DNA from: Tepidamorphus sp.
GTDB lineage: Bacteria > Pseudomonadota > Alphaproteobacteria > Rhizobiales > Tepidamorphaceae
Length of the DNA: 64,000 nt
Direction: 5' to 3'
NCBI GenBank assembly: GCA_028280885.1
Contig: JANQKY010000034.1
Location: forward strand, 1 to 64,000
Within the stretch, counting starts at the first letter, position 1. Each line of letters begins with the position of its first letter. Position numbers and translations under genes: made by a program. Under the pieces are notes generated by a model. The model saw only the letters and a program-made list of their open reading frames with translations. It was not told the DNA's origin and did no database searches. Shown piece by piece: positions 25,871 to 34,811 of the stretch.

Positions 25871-25912
25871 ATGTTCACAAGCCGATGTTCACAAGCCGAT
25901 GTTCACAAGCTC
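25871..25912 (+). repeat. Three direct copies of a 14-bp repeat before tsaD
   Basis: ATGTTCACAAGCCG occurs at 25871, 25885 and 25899 in perfect register (the last copy ends with TCCG after a T insertion). It lies 11-52 bases upstream of the tsaD ATG, in the divergent hemC-tsaD region. Ending so near the start, it may bind a regulator or alter the leader of the mRNA, or be a slippage product. Confidence 0.8.
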
Positions 25913-25922
25913 CGGGTCAGCC

Positions 25923-26978
25923 ATGCGCATCCTCGGTATCGAGACAAGTTGTGACGAGACCGCCGCCGCGGTCGTCGAGCGGGCAGCGGACGGGTCCGGC
26001 CGGATCCTGTCGAACATCGTGTTGAGCCAGCTTGCCGAACACGCGCCCTATGGCGGTGTCGTGCCGGAGATCGCCGCGCGCGCTCATGTCGGGGCGCTCG
26101 ATTCCCTCGTTCAGCAGGCGTTTGACGAGGCAAGTCTGGCGGTCGGCGACCTCGATGGGGTCGCCGCGACGGCCGGTCCCGGCCTGATCGGCGGGCTATT
26201 GGTCGGGCTGATGACCGGCAAGGCGATCGCGGCGGCGGCGGCCAAGCCCTTCGTCGCGGTCAATCACCTGGAGGCCCATGCCCTGACCGCGCGGCTGACC
26301 GATTCGGTCAGCTTTCCCTATCTGCTGCTGCTCGTCACCGGCGGTCACACCCAGATCGTCGCCGTCAGGGGGTTGGGCGACTACACCCGGCTCGGCACGA
26401 CGGTCGACGACGCGGTCGGCGAGGCCTTCGACAAGGTCGCCAAGATGTTCGGCCTCGGCTGGCCGGGCGGACCGGAGGTGGAGCGGCGCGCGATGCATGG
26501 CGATGCGGCGCGGTTCGCCTTTCCGCGGCCGATGCGCGGGCGGGCGGGCTGTGACTTCTCGTTCTCCGGGCTGAAGACGGCGGTACGGCTGGAAGCGGAG
26601 CGGCTCGCGCCCTTGGGCGAGCAGGACGTCGCCGATTTCTGCGCGGCATTTCAGGCCGCGGTGACCGACTGCCTGGCCGACCGGGTCACGGCGGCGATCG
26701 ATCTGTTCGATCCGCGGTCCGGCGACCGCCCGGTTCTGGTCGTCGCCGGCGGCGTCGCCGCCAACCAGGCGGTGCGGACGCGGCTTGAGGCGGTTGCCGC
26801 ACAGCGCGGCTTCGACGTCATCGCGCCGCCCCTCGACCTGTGCGGCGACAACGCGGCGATGGTCGCCTGGGCGGGCTGCGAGCGGCTGGCGCATGGCCTT
26901 GCCGATACACTCGACGCGCCGGCCCGGGCGCGCTGGCCGCTGGCCGAGGTGACCCGTGCCGAAGGGCAGGCGGCATGA
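25923..26978 (+). CDS. tsaD: tRNA t6A37 threonylcarbamoyltransferase TsaD
   Basis: A 351-aa universal protein that transfers threonylcarbamoyl to A37 of ANN-decoding tRNAs, working with TsaB/E. It has the ASKHA-fold start [18 protein letters not shown], metal ligands H115 and H119 in [15 protein letters not shown], and the C-terminal [11 protein letters not shown]. The start at 25923 matches the family; an upstream in-frame extension would run through the 14-bp repeats and is not family-like. Its stop overlaps the gpsA start. Confidence 0.97.
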   Translation: MRILGIETSCDETAAAVVERAADGSGRILSNIVLSQLAEHAPYGGVVPEIAARAHVGALDSLVQQAFDEASLAVGDLDGVAATAGPGLIGGLLVGLMTGKAIAAAAAKPFVAVNHLEAHALTARLTDSVSFPYLLLLVTGGHTQIVAVRGLGDYTRLGTTVDDAVGEAFDKVAKMFGLGWPGGPEVERRAMHGDAARFAFPRPMRGRAGCDFSFSGLKTAVRLEAERLAPLGEQDVADFCAAFQAAVTDCLADRVTAAIDLFDPRSGDRPVLVVAGGVAANQAVRTRLEAVAAQRGFDVIAPPLDLCGDNAAMVAWAGCERLAHGLADTLDAPARARWPLAEVTRAEGQAA

Positions 26979-27964
26979 GCACGGTTGGCGTCATTGGTGC
27001 CGGGGCCTGGGGCACGGCACTTGCGACGGCGGCTGCCCGCGCCGGGCGGCCGGTCGTCCTGTGGGGGCGCGACGCGGCCACTGTCGCGGCGATCAATGCC
27101 GATCACGAGAACCGGGCGCGGCTATCGGGCATCGCGCTCGATGCGGCGATCGGTGCGACGACGGACCTCGCCGAGGCCTGCCGGGCCGACATGATCGTCC
27201 TCGGCGTGCCGGCCCAGTCGGTCCGGGCGGTCAGCACGGCGATGGCGGCGCATCTGCGTGCCGGAACGCCGGTTCTGATCGCCGCGAAGGGCTTCGAGCG
27301 CGAAACGGGCGCGCTGATGAGCGACGTGCTGGCCGAGACCCTGCCGCAGGCGGTCGCGGCGGTACTGTCGGGGCCGAGCTTTGCAAGCGATGTCGCCAAT
27401 GGCCTTCCGACAGCCGTAACGCTTGCCGCAACCGAGGAGGACACCGCCAGGGCGCTGGTCGAGGCGATCGGCCATCCCGCGTTCCGGCCCTACCGGTCGA
27501 CCGACCTGATTGGCGTGCAGGCCGGCGGGGCGCTGAAGAACGTGCTCGCGATTGCCTGCGGCGTCGTCGTCGGCAAGGCGCTGGGGGCGAGCGCGCAGGC
27601 AGCCCTTGTCGCGCGCGGCTTTGCCGAACTGACCCGGTTCGGCCAGGCGATCGGCGGGCGGCCCGAAACGCTTGCCGGTCTGTCCGGTCTCGGCGATCTG
27701 GTGCTGACGGCGACGAGCCCGCAGTCGCGCAACTATTCCTTCGGCGTCGCGCTCGGCCGCGGCGAGGCGGTCGCCGGCATGCTCGATCCGGGCCGGCCGG
27801 TGACCGAGGGCGCCTGGACGGCCGCCGCCGTCGCCCGCCGCAGCCGGGCCCTTGCGATCGAGATGCCGATCTGCGCGGCCGTGGCGGCCGTCGTCGCCGG
27901 CGAGATCGATGTCGACCGGGCGATCGAGGGGCTGCTCGCGCGGCCGTTCCGGTCCGAGGGTTAA
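26975..27964 (+). CDS. gpsA: NAD(P)-dependent glycerol-3-phosphate dehydrogenase
   Basis: A 329-aa cytosolic enzyme that reduces dihydroxyacetone phosphate to sn-glycerol-3-phosphate for phospholipid synthesis. The Rossmann loop is [10 protein letters not shown] (residues 7-16). Also visible are [18 protein letters not shown], the catalytic-lysine segment [13 protein letters not shown] and [14 protein letters not shown]. The ATG overlaps the tsaD stop (ATGA); the tsaD-gpsA pair is common in alphaproteobacteria. Confidence 0.97.
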   Translation: MSTVGVIGAGAWGTALATAAARAGRPVVLWGRDAATVAAINADHENRARLSGIALDAAIGATTDLAEACRADMIVLGVPAQSVRAVSTAMAAHLRAGTPVLIAAKGFERETGALMSDVLAETLPQAVAAVLSGPSFASDVANGLPTAVTLAATEEDTARALVEAIGHPAFRPYRSTDLIGVQAGGALKNVLAIACGVVVGKALGASAQAALVARGFAELTRFGQAIGGRPETLAGLSGLGDLVLTATSPQSRNYSFGVALGRGEAVAGMLDPGRPVTEGAWTAAAVARRSRALAIEMPICAAVAAVVAGEIDVDRAIEGLLARPFRSEG

Positions 27965-27989
27965 GGTCTGGGGGCCTGCGGCGGCGGGA

Positions 27990-28871
27990 TCAGTCGCCGA
28001 AGTCCATGTCAAGGTATCCGCCGTGAACCCAGCCGCGCACGCCGATTTCTGGCGCATCGGGTTGGCCTGACGTTTCGGCGACCTCGACGAATGCCCAGTT
28101 TCCCGACCGCCTTAGAACGGAAACGACAGTGCCCAGAGGCAAATAGCCGGGCGGGTCCACCTGGTCGTGTTCGACCCCCGGTCCGCCACGGATGTTCAGT
28201 CTGGTCGTGTTGACCGTATATCTCGGGTCGCCCTCCTGGTCGGCTCCGGGATTCAGCAGGTCGACGAAGGTGCTTTGCGGGAAAGCCGGGCCGGGGTCCG
28301 TCTTCCAGCCGCGCGTGTCTATCTCCTCGTGGGTGACCACGGCGCGGATGTCGTATTTGGCGATGATCGCGCGGGCGATTTCCAAACCGATCGCTATCTG
28401 GGCGTTGGTGAACAACGGCCAGGCGAATGTTCCCGAACCGACGGTCGAATGCGGTTGCAGAACGAAACCGCCGAATTGTTCCAGCTGCGCCGTCGTCTTC
28501 TTGGTGCCGTAGTAGTCGATCCATTGCCCGTCCCCCGCCGGCTTCAGCCAACCCGGATTGACGAACTCGAGGCCGATGCTGTGCGCATTCAGGCCGGACA
28601 AGCTGCCATATCGTGACTTTCCGGCGTGCCAGGCCTTTCGATTGAAGGGCGCGATCTGCCATGCCGTTCCGTCCCGGTCAATCACGACATGCGCACTGGT
28701 GCCCGTGTTGTCGCTCCCTCCCGCTGCGCCAAGGAGCCAGTCTCTCGATCCCGTGCCGGACCAGCCCGTGGTGTAGTGCGTAACGATCAGTCTGGGCGCA
28801 ATCGTCCCGGCGGACAGGTTTGAGGATTGCTTGTGCCATATCGAATCGATTCTGTGATTCTTGACCTTCAT
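27990..28871 (-). CDS. N-acetylmuramoyl-L-alanine amidase with SH3-like domain
   Basis: A 293-aa zinc amidase of the Amidase_2 (AmiD/AmpD) family, cleaving the bond between MurNAc and L-alanine in peptidoglycan. Zinc ligands by family pattern are H32 (VTHYT), H181 (THEE) and D192 (WKTDPGPAF); WHAG and SIGLEFVN are also conserved. Residues about 215-290 form an SH3_3-like wall-binding domain (LNIRGGPG). No signal peptide is seen, so it either acts on recycled fragments or is released by another route. Its GC is slightly lower than its neighbours and the promoter region is AT-rich, which hints at acquisition. Confidence 0.9.
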   Translation of the reverse strand: MKVKNHRIDSIWHKQSSNLSAGTIAPRLIVTHYTTGWSGTGSRDWLLGAAGGSDNTGTSAHVVIDRDGTAWQIAPFNRKAWHAGKSRYGSLSGLNAHSIGLEFVNPGWLKPAGDGQWIDYYGTKKTTAQLEQFGGFVLQPHSTVGSGTFAWPLFTNAQIAIGLEIARAIIAKYDIRAVVTHEEIDTRGWKTDPGPAFPQSTFVDLLNPGADQEGDPRYTVNTTRLNIRGGPGVEHDQVDPPGYLPLGTVVSVLRRSGNWAFVEVAETSGQPDAPEIGVRGWVHGGYLDMDFGD

Positions 28872-28892
28872 AATTGCGTTCCTCTTTATTAA

Positions 28893-28923
28893 CTTATGTA
28901 AATAAGCAACTATAGATACTATA
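28893..28923. promoter_or_regulatory. Paired palindromes upstream of amidase gene
   Basis: CTTAT-GTAA-ATAAG (28893-28906) and TATAG-ATA-CTATA (28911-28923) lie 22-52 bases upstream of the amidase start, in an unusually AT-rich patch. They could be operator half-sites or a promoter; no known regulator motif is recognised. Confidence 0.4.
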
Positions 28924-29040
28924 AGTGCACAATTGCAATCCTTAATGATCTTTGCTTGCGGGAGAGGTCTGCGGCTATCGCCTCACGGCTGAACGATTTA
29001 GGCTGCTCTCACGCGTTCGAGATCGAATCAGGGAAGCGAG

Positions 29041-29457
29041 ATGAAATACTGGTTGTTCAAGTCCGAGCCGAACACCTGGTCGTGGGATGATCAGGTCGCC
29101 GCGGGGGCCAAGGGCGAGGAGTGGGACGGGGTACGCAACTACCAGGCCCGCAATTTCATGCGCGAGATGGGGGTCGGCGATCTCGGCTTCTTCTATCATT
29201 CCGTCAACGAGAAACAGGTGGTCGGGATCGTCAAGGTGGTCGCGACCGCCCATCCGGATTCGACGGATAGCACCGGCAAGTGGGAGTGCGTCGACATCGC
29301 CGCCGTCGAGCCGGTGCCCGCGCCGGTGACGCTGGAGCAGATCAAGGCCGAGCCGGCGCTGTCGGAGATGGTGCTGGTCAACAATTCCAGGCTGTCCGTC
29401 CAGCCGGTTGGCGAGGCGGAGTGGACGCTCATTCGCAGGATGGGCGGCCTCGGCTAG
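29041..29457 (+). CDS. EVE domain protein
   Basis: A 138-aa single EVE domain (THYN1-like), a PUA-related fold that reads modified bases in RNA or DNA. Markers are MKYWLFKSEPNTWSWDD, EWDGVRNYQARNFMREM, GDLGFFYHS and the C-terminal VNNSRLSVQPVGEAEW. The start has a GGGAAGCGAG ribosome site. EVE proteins are often located with core metabolic genes in proteobacteria; its ligand here is unknown. Confidence 0.95.
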   Translation: MKYWLFKSEPNTWSWDDQVAAGAKGEEWDGVRNYQARNFMREMGVGDLGFFYHSVNEKQVVGIVKVVATAHPDSTDSTGKWECVDIAAVEPVPAPVTLEQIKAEPALSEMVLVNNSRLSVQPVGEAEWTLIRRMGGLG

Positions 29458-29469
29458 GGGCCGTTGGTG

Positions 29470-30147
29470 ATGCCTGCCGGCGAAGCGGACGCGTGTGGCT
29501 ACGCCACCTTCGTTGCGGCCAATACGCGGCCCAATCCCGTGCCGCTCTGTCCGGAAATCACGCTTTACGTGGCCGACCAGGCCGTGCCGCTGTGGCTCAG
29601 GACCGCCGAGGAGATCGACGACATGGGCCTGCCGCCGCCGTTCTGGGCGTTCGCCTGGGCGGGCGGACAGGCGCTTGCCCGCTTCGTGCTCGATCAGCCG
29701 CAATGGGTGCGCGGCAAGCGGGTGCTCGACCTTGGCGCGGGTTCCGGGCTTGTCGGCATCGCGGCGCGTTTAAGCGGCGCGGCGGCGGTCATCTGCGCCG
29801 ATCCGGACCCCTGGGCGCAGGCGGCGATTGAGCTCAATGCGGAATTGAACGGCGTCCGGCTGGATTTGACCGGGGCGGACCTGCTGGCCCGGCCGGAGGA
29901 TCCGCTGCCGCTCGAATGCGACATCGTCCTGGTCGGCGACCTGTTCTACGAGCAGCCGCTCGCCGGCCACGTGCTGGCGTTCCTGACCGCGCAAAGGGCT
30001 GCGGGCCTTCTGGCCCTGATCGGCGATCCGGGGCGCAGCTATCTGCCCAAGGACCGGCTGGTGCGGATGGCGGAATATGGCGTTCCGGCAGCCGGCGAAC
30101 TGGAGGATGCGGATATCAAGCGCACGGCGGTCTGGCGCCTGGGATAG
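29470..30147 (+). CDS. Class I SAM methyltransferase, ETFB-lysine/NNT1-like
   Basis: A 225-aa protein with the SAM-binding motif RVLDLGAGSGLVG (about 83-95), an acidic loop CADPDP and a DIVLVGDLFYEQPLA segment that is characteristic of METTL20/EtfB lysine methyltransferases and related nicotinamide N-methyltransferase-like proteins. TTG and GTG codons just upstream could also serve as starts; ATG at 29470 was used. It follows the EVE gene by 12 bases, so they are co-transcribed. Target protein not shown. Confidence 0.85.
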   Translation: MPAGEADACGYATFVAANTRPNPVPLCPEITLYVADQAVPLWLRTAEEIDDMGLPPPFWAFAWAGGQALARFVLDQPQWVRGKRVLDLGAGSGLVGIAARLSGAAAVICADPDPWAQAAIELNAELNGVRLDLTGADLLARPEDPLPLECDIVLVGDLFYEQPLAGHVLAFLTAQRAAGLLALIGDPGRSYLPKDRLVRMAEYGVPAAGELEDADIKRTAVWRLG

Positions 30148-30161
30148 AGCATCCTGTAGCA

Positions 30162-30195
30162 AAGCCCGGCAGCAGTGATGTCTGCCGCCGGGCTT
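30162..30195. terminator. Bidirectional hairpin between convergent genes
   Basis: A 14-bp stem (AAGCCCGGCAGCAG against CTGCCGCCGGGCTT, one mismatch) with a six-base loop lies between the methyltransferase gene (plus) and the arylsulfatase gene (minus). The AAA/CTT flanks fit a two-way terminator. An AGAGCATC repeat tip sits just before it. Confidence 0.7.
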
Positions 30196-30217
30196 CAGGT
30201 GATTGCCGCGCCTTATG

Positions 30218-31972
30218 TCAGCGCGCGATGGCCGCGCCGTCTGCTTCGCCCATCGTCTGCAGGGCCTTGAGCACTTCGTCGGGCACGGTGCCGCCGGCCG
30301 GGCCGCCGAGCAGGTAGCCGTTGAGAATGACACCGCGCGGCGATTGCGGATATTGCAGGAAGGTCATCTTGTTGCGCATCGCCAGTTCGGCCAGCGGCGC
30401 GATCGCCCAGGTGCGAGTGATCGGCGCGCGTTCCTTCGGGTCGCTGTAGAGATTGTAGTACCAGCCAAGCGTCGGGTCGGAGGTCTCCTGCTTGGTGGCG
30501 TTGAAGAGGCCGCCATAGGTGCCCGGTCCGGGGTTCGTGCCGATGGTCATGATCCGTTCCATCCGCTTGAACTCGTTCCAGCGCACGCCGTAGAAGTCCT
30601 GGAAGTACCAGTAGAAGATCGCCTCGCGGTTGCTCTCCTGGCCGTCATCGTCCGCGGTGAGCAGCCAGGAAGTCTGGTCGATCCCGTCGATGTAGCGGTC
30701 GCTGGGGATGGCCTCGCTCACGCCGGCGATGCGCGCCATCGTGTTGTAGAGATCCATCTGGCTGAACAGCCCGTCGCTGACACGGCCCTCGGCGATCGTC
30801 CCCGGCCAGTGGGCGATGCCGGTGACGCGAACCCCGCCTTCCCATGTCGTGCCCTTGGCGCCGCGCCAGGGATGGTGGCCTGAATCCGAGGTGTTGATGC
30901 CGCCGGCATGGACGTCTTCCTCCGCCCCGTTGTCGGAGGTGAAGAAGACGAAGGTGTTCTCAAGCTGTCCGAGGCTTTCGAGATGGTCCATCAGTTCGCC
31001 GACGATGAAGTCCACCTCCATGATCCCGTCCTTGTAGGGCGTGCCGGCCGGCGAGGATCCCAGGAAGTCCGGGTTGGGGTAGTTCTTGGTGTGGACCCGG
31101 TTCATCGAGTGGTAGAGCAGGAAGGGCTGCTCGGCTTCCACGGCCTTGGACATGAAGTCCTTCGACCAGTCGAGATATTTCATTTCGAGCAGCGGCTCGG
31201 TCTCGAGCGTGATCTCCTCGCCGAATTCCCGCTCTCCGCCCTTGGTGGACCGCACGGTCGTGCGGATGAAGCCGAGTTCGTTCATCGCCGCGACGCGGTC
31301 GGGCTTGTTGACGAGTTCGGGCGAGAAGTTCGGGTCACGCCAGTCGTGATAGGCGGTGTTGACGTTGAGGTTGCCGTAATAGGCGTCCCAGCCGACATCG
31401 GTCGGCCATTGCCCCTCGTCCTCGCCCAGATGCCACTTCCCGGTCATGCCGGTGCGGTAGCCGGCATCGCTCAGAAGGGCGGCGATGGTGACCTCTCCGG
31501 CCATGCCGGCATTGTCCTCGCCCGCCGCGGTGGGGCGCGTCAGGCCGGTGCGCTGCGGCAGCCGCCCGGTCTGCCATGCCGCCCGCGACGGCGTGCAGGA
31601 GGGCTGCGCATAGGTCGATGTCAGCTTCATGCCCATCTCGGCCAGCGCATCCATCTCGGGCGTCGGCGCGCCGATGGCGGCACCGCCGCCAAAGGCGCCT
31701 GGATCCCCCCAGCCCATGTCGTCGACCATGATGAGCAGGATATTCGGCTTGCGTCCGAACCGGTCGCCAAGTGCTGCAAGCTTTGCGTCGGCTTCCCCCT
31801 CCCACGCCTCGTGCGGGATCGCCGGTTCGAGATGCGCCTGCGTCTGAACGCCCTTGAGGAAAGGCGATTTGGCCTCCCAGACCTGCTGTGCACTCGCCGG
31901 AAGCGGCAAGACCATCAATGCCGCAACGGTAAGACCGGCGTAGCGAGCAACCCTTTTTCGCTGCGATGTCAT
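30218..31972 (-). CDS. Exported arylsulfatase
   Basis: A 584-aa sulfatase. The Sec signal peptide is residues 1-28 (ends PASA). The alkaline-phosphatase-fold metal site starts at ILLIMVDDMGWGD (78-90). The sulfatase signature has Cys126 in SCTPSRAAWQTGR, the residue converted to formylglycine; TGKWHLGE and FFTSDNGAEEDVHAG complete the site. It hydrolyses organic sulphate esters in the periplasm to release sulphate. A formylglycine-generating enzyme is needed but is not in the window. The AraC-type gene is divergent from it and is the likely regulator. Confidence 0.94.
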   Translation of the reverse strand: MTSQRKRVARYAGLTVAALMVLPLPASAQQVWEAKSPFLKGVQTQAHLEPAIPHEAWEGEADAKLAALGDRFGRKPNILLIMVDDMGWGDPGAFGGGAAIGAPTPEMDALAEMGMKLTSTYAQPSCTPSRAAWQTGRLPQRTGLTRPTAAGEDNAGMAGEVTIAALLSDAGYRTGMTGKWHLGEDEGQWPTDVGWDAYYGNLNVNTAYHDWRDPNFSPELVNKPDRVAAMNELGFIRTTVRSTKGGEREFGEEITLETEPLLEMKYLDWSKDFMSKAVEAEQPFLLYHSMNRVHTKNYPNPDFLGSSPAGTPYKDGIMEVDFIVGELMDHLESLGQLENTFVFFTSDNGAEEDVHAGGINTSDSGHHPWRGAKGTTWEGGVRVTGIAHWPGTIAEGRVSDGLFSQMDLYNTMARIAGVSEAIPSDRYIDGIDQTSWLLTADDDGQESNREAIFYWYFQDFYGVRWNEFKRMERIMTIGTNPGPGTYGGLFNATKQETSDPTLGWYYNLYSDPKERAPITRTWAIAPLAELAMRNKMTFLQYPQSPRGVILNGYLLGGPAGGTVPDEVLKALQTMGEADGAAIAR

Positions 31973-32105
31973 TCGGCATTCTCCTGCTTGTTGTTATTCG
32001 CCCCTTTGCCGAATTAATGCGCGGTTTTCCGCTCCGGCACTTAGCATTTTGCGTCACGCCCGACCCTGGCATAGGCTGGTGGCGTGGGATCCGGAGGCAT
32101 TTGCC

Positions 32106-33107
32106 GTGAAACTGCATGTCGTCAATGCCAGCGTGGCCGAACCGGTATTTGCGTCCCTGCCGTTGTCGCTGAACCGGTCCGAGCGCCTGCTCGAGACCTG
32201 CGGCCTGAACCCGATGCTCCTGGACAGCGCGACGGGCCTGATACCGCTGCATTCGGCCGAAGAGGTGGTTTGCCGCGCGCATCGGTACTCAGACGACCCA
32301 TGCTGGGCCTTCAACCTCATTGCCTCGACCTCCGGCGACAAGAAGGGGGCGATCGCCAACATCCCCCTGCGGCGGCATAGCGTTGCGCTGGACGCCGTCC
32401 AGGATTTCGTGCGCGCCATCGACGGCGTTCTGACCGGAACACGGTTCTTTCTCGACTGGGATCGGGAAACGGTGTGGATCAAGCGGACGACATCGACCAC
32501 GGACTGGAGCGATACCTGGGCCCTCGTCTTCTACAATTTCTCGGTGTTTCTTCAGGGCATGCGGTCCATTCTCGGCGACGATATCCGCCCGGTCGCCGCG
32601 CTTGTCGCCTGTGTCGACGATCCGCCCGCGGTGCCCGAACCGCTAGGGGACATCCCGATTGTCACCGGCGCGCGATACACCGGTCTCGGCTTCGACCGCC
32701 GGTTGCTGTCGCGTCCCGTCCGCCGGGGTCCGGTCTCCGCCCGCGAGGATGGCCAGGTCTACAGCGCGTTGTCCACGGCTGGCCCGGAGACGATGATCCG
32801 CTGCCTGTCGAGCCTGCTTGCGTCGAACGCGACGGACCGGCTCGCCGACCGCGCGGCGCGCGCCTTCGGATTGTCGCGCCGGACCTATCAGCGTCAGCTT
32901 GCCCGGCTGGGCACCAGCCACCGGGAACTGGCCGCCGACGCCCGATTGAGCCTCGCCCTGGAGCTTCTGGCCGACGAGGCGTGGTCGGTCACCCACATCG
33001 CCTACGAACTCGGCTACAGGCATCCCGGCGATTTCTCCCGCTTCTTCCGCGACCGCACGGGCCTGTCACCCGTTGCCCATCGCGCAGCCCGCCGATCACC
33101 GGTTTGA
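32106..33107 (+). CDS. AraC-family transcriptional regulator
   Basis: A 333-aa regulator with an N-terminal sensor region and a C-terminal double helix-turn-helix (about 245-330: RAFGLSRRTYQRQL, VTHIAYELGYRHPGDFSRFFRDRTGLSP). The GTG at 32106 is preceded by an excellent GGAGG site eight bases away; the ORF is open further upstream but without a ribosome site. The N-terminal part resembles the Arabinose_bd type of the family (PSLNRSE..., about 20-190). It is divergent from the arylsulfatase gene with a 133-base gap, so control of that gene is plausible. Confidence 0.92.
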   Translation: MKLHVVNASVAEPVFASLPLSLNRSERLLETCGLNPMLLDSATGLIPLHSAEEVVCRAHRYSDDPCWAFNLIASTSGDKKGAIANIPLRRHSVALDAVQDFVRAIDGVLTGTRFFLDWDRETVWIKRTTSTTDWSDTWALVFYNFSVFLQGMRSILGDDIRPVAALVACVDDPPAVPEPLGDIPIVTGARYTGLGFDRRLLSRPVRRGPVSAREDGQVYSALSTAGPETMIRCLSSLLASNATDRLADRAARAFGLSRRTYQRQLARLGTSHRELAADARLSLALELLADEAWSVTHIAYELGYRHPGDFSRFFRDRTGLSPVAHRAARRSPV

Positions 33108-33713
33108 CGCGGATCGCGAGGTCAGTCCACGACCCCTGCGGTCAGCCAGCAGCTTCATGACCACCGCGACGATCAGGATGCACAGCGCCGTCTTCGATAT
33201 GGTCTCCATCGTGCCCTCGATCAGAAGGGCGTGCGCGATGGCGCCTGCGACAATCACCAGCGCAAGGGACACGTGGCCGATGCGCCATAATCGCGGCCGC
33301 AGGCGCAGTGGCCGACGCAGCGTGGCCAGAAGCGCGGTCGCGAAGACCGCCCACATGGCGATCACGCCCCAGGCCGAAAACGGCGTCGGCGACCGGAACA
33401 GCAGCGCGTCGACGACGTCCGGCGGGCTGGTGATCCAAAGACCCGCGACATGGACGATCACGGCAACGACCAGCGTGCCGCCGACCAACAGATGCAACCG
33501 CCTGCGGCGATAGGGCGACAGTCCCGGCAGGTAGCCGCCGATCAGCATCGGCTGCAGGAGCAGAAGGCTTAAGGAAACGACGCCGGCGAAGCCCGCCGCG
33601 ATATAGACCGGCTGGCGCCAGGCGAGCAGCGGGCTTGCCGCGGCCGCGATGACCGGTACGGCCACGGCGAGCGCCACGACGGCCCAGATCACGACCGCGC
33701 GTGCCGGCCGCAT
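33096..33713 (-). CDS. Ferric-reductase-like haem-binding membrane protein
   Basis: A 205-aa inner-membrane protein with five or six helices. Histidines spaced inside helices (RRRLHLLVGGTLVVAVIVH and RIGHVSLALVIVAGAIAH) match the bis-haem b arrangement of the ferric-reductase-like transmembrane domain. It lacks an FAD/NADPH domain, so it would need a separate electron source. Its end overlaps the 3' end of the AraC gene by 12 bases on the opposite strand. The Tat-exported dioxygenase-like gene lies 20 bases upstream in the same direction, so they probably work together in the periplasm. Confidence 0.85.
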   Translation of the reverse strand: MRPARAVVIWAVVALAVAVPVIAAAASPLLAWRQPVYIAAGFAGVVSLSLLLLQPMLIGGYLPGLSPYRRRRLHLLVGGTLVVAVIVHVAGLWITSPPDVVDALLFRSPTPFSAWGVIAMWAVFATALLATLRRPLRLRPRLWRIGHVSLALVIVAGAIAHALLIEGTMETISKTALCILIVAVVMKLLADRRGRGLTSRSASNR

Positions 33714-33733
33714 GCGTCGTGAACCCGATCCGC

Positions 33734-34225
33734 TCAGGCCGGCTGCAGGACGAAATGCGCTTCGAGCGTTTTATCGCTCGCGCTCGACATCACCGGCCGC
33801 AGAAAGACCGTCTCGAAGTCGCCGCTGTCATAGGCGAGATGGCCATGCGGCTGGCCGAAGGCCGGCACGATCTGCGGCATCTCCAGGCGAAACGCGCCGT
33901 TCGCGTCGCTCAGCGTGGCCCCGTGACTGTGCCGGTCCCGCTCGTGCCCCTCCGTCGTATGCGCCCAGATCTGGATACGTTGGCCGGAGAGCGGCGCCCC
34001 GTCGCCGGCGCGCCGGACGGTTCCCGACATCCAGAAGCCGCCGCCGCCGATGCGCTCGACGATCGGCGCGTTCGGCAGGTAGTTGTTGGACCCGCCGCGC
34101 ATCGAGCGTGTCGGCTGAAGGCCGGCTGCCTGGGCGGGAACGATCAGGCCCGACGCGGCGCCGGCTGCCACCGCAGCGCCGCCGGCGGCGAGGAAAGCGC
34201 GGCGATTGAGCAAGACGGCTGTCAT
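33734..34225 (-). CDS. Tat-exported intradiol-dioxygenase-like protein
   Basis: A 163-aa protein. A twin-arginine signal (NRRAFLAAGGAAVAAGA) is at residues 7-23 with cleavage near AQA-A. The rest is a beta-sandwich of the intradiol ring-cleavage dioxygenase superfamily: VRRAGDGAPLSGQRIQIWAHTTEG, LSDANGAFRLEMPQIV, and the paired HGH that aligns with the iron-binding HIH. The two iron-ligand tyrosines of true catechol dioxygenases seem absent (His-rich HERDRHSHG and Phe in PAFGQPHGH), so classical ring cleavage is doubtful. Start chosen at the ATG with an AGGAG site, dropping 29 upstream residues. Confidence 0.82.
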   Translation of the reverse strand: MTAVLLNRRAFLAAGGAAVAAGAASGLIVPAQAAGLQPTRSMRGGSNNYLPNAPIVERIGGGGFWMSGTVRRAGDGAPLSGQRIQIWAHTTEGHERDRHSHGATLSDANGAFRLEMPQIVPAFGQPHGHLAYDSGDFETVFLRPVMSSASDKTLEAHFVLQPA

Positions 34226-34357
34226 GATACGGAACTCCTGATGATCGCACTGCCGGGCCGGCCGGAAATCGAACAGGCCGGACTTGCCGGTGTCGATGAT
34301 GACGTAGTGCATCTTAGTTGGATTACCAATAGCTGCCGTCCTTCGCGTGGCGGACCG

Positions 34358-34377
34358 CCCTCACAGTTGCGTGAGGG
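34358..34377 (-). terminator. Hairpin after small secreted protein gene
   Basis: CCCTCAC-AGTTGC-GTGAGGG forms a 7-bp stem 26 bases past the stop of the minus-strand gene at 34404. No T-run follows, so its strength as a terminator is uncertain. Confidence 0.4.
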
Positions 34378-34403
34378 TATCCTTCCTCGCCGGGGCTTGC
34401 CGG

Positions 34404-34811
34404 TCAGAGCGTGCCGGCCACCGCGGCCACGGGCGTGACGCCGCGAATCAGGGCGGCGCATTCTTCCTGCGGCGAAAACGACGGGCCGAACCTGCACGCG
34501 CCGACGATGAATTCATATTGAGTGGCCTCGTCACACGGCGCATGTGGCGCTTCGAAAAGCGCGGTCGCGCTTTCGCCCGGAGCGAGATTGACGAATGACG
34601 CACCGCGGCTGCGTCCGACGTGTTCCTCCCCGATCCTGGAGGCCACGTAGCCGTTGATTTCGGTCAACGGCGCGTCGCTCTCGTTCGTCAGTTTCAGGGT
34701 AACACCGCAATAATACTCGCGGAAACTCGTGCCCTCGAACTCAAGCCGATACTCCGCCCAGGCGGGTGCTGCCGTGACCAGCAGCATGACGGTCGCGAGA
34801 CCATAGTGCAT
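34404..34811 (-). CDS. Small secreted protein of unknown function
   Basis: A 135-aa protein with a signal peptide (residues 1-19, MHYGLATVMLLVTAAPAWA). The mature part is beta-rich (YRLEFEGTSFREYYCGVTLKL...), with four Cys (about 31, 91, 104 and 114) that could form two disulphides. The ATG at 34811 was chosen for its GGAG site six bases away; an ATG four codons earlier lacks one. I do not recognise a family. The GC is normal, so it belongs to the host chromosome rather than to the AT-rich islet that starts just beyond. Confidence 0.75.
   Translation of the reverse strand: MHYGLATVMLLVTAAPAWAEYRLEFEGTSFREYYCGVTLKLTNESDAPLTEINGYVASRIGEEHVGRSRGASFVNLAPGESATALFEAPHAPCDEATQYEFIVGACRFGPSFSPQEECAALIRGVTPVAAVAGTL

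Noticed and set aside
27990-28871. Amidase as a prophage endolysin
   Set aside because: No holin, phage structural genes or integrase nearby; the SH3 domain and isolated setting fit a chromosomal recycling or wall enzyme equally well.
30908-32017. 369-codon plus-strand frame over the arylsulfatase gene
   Set aside because: Antisense shadow; no signature and no ribosome site.
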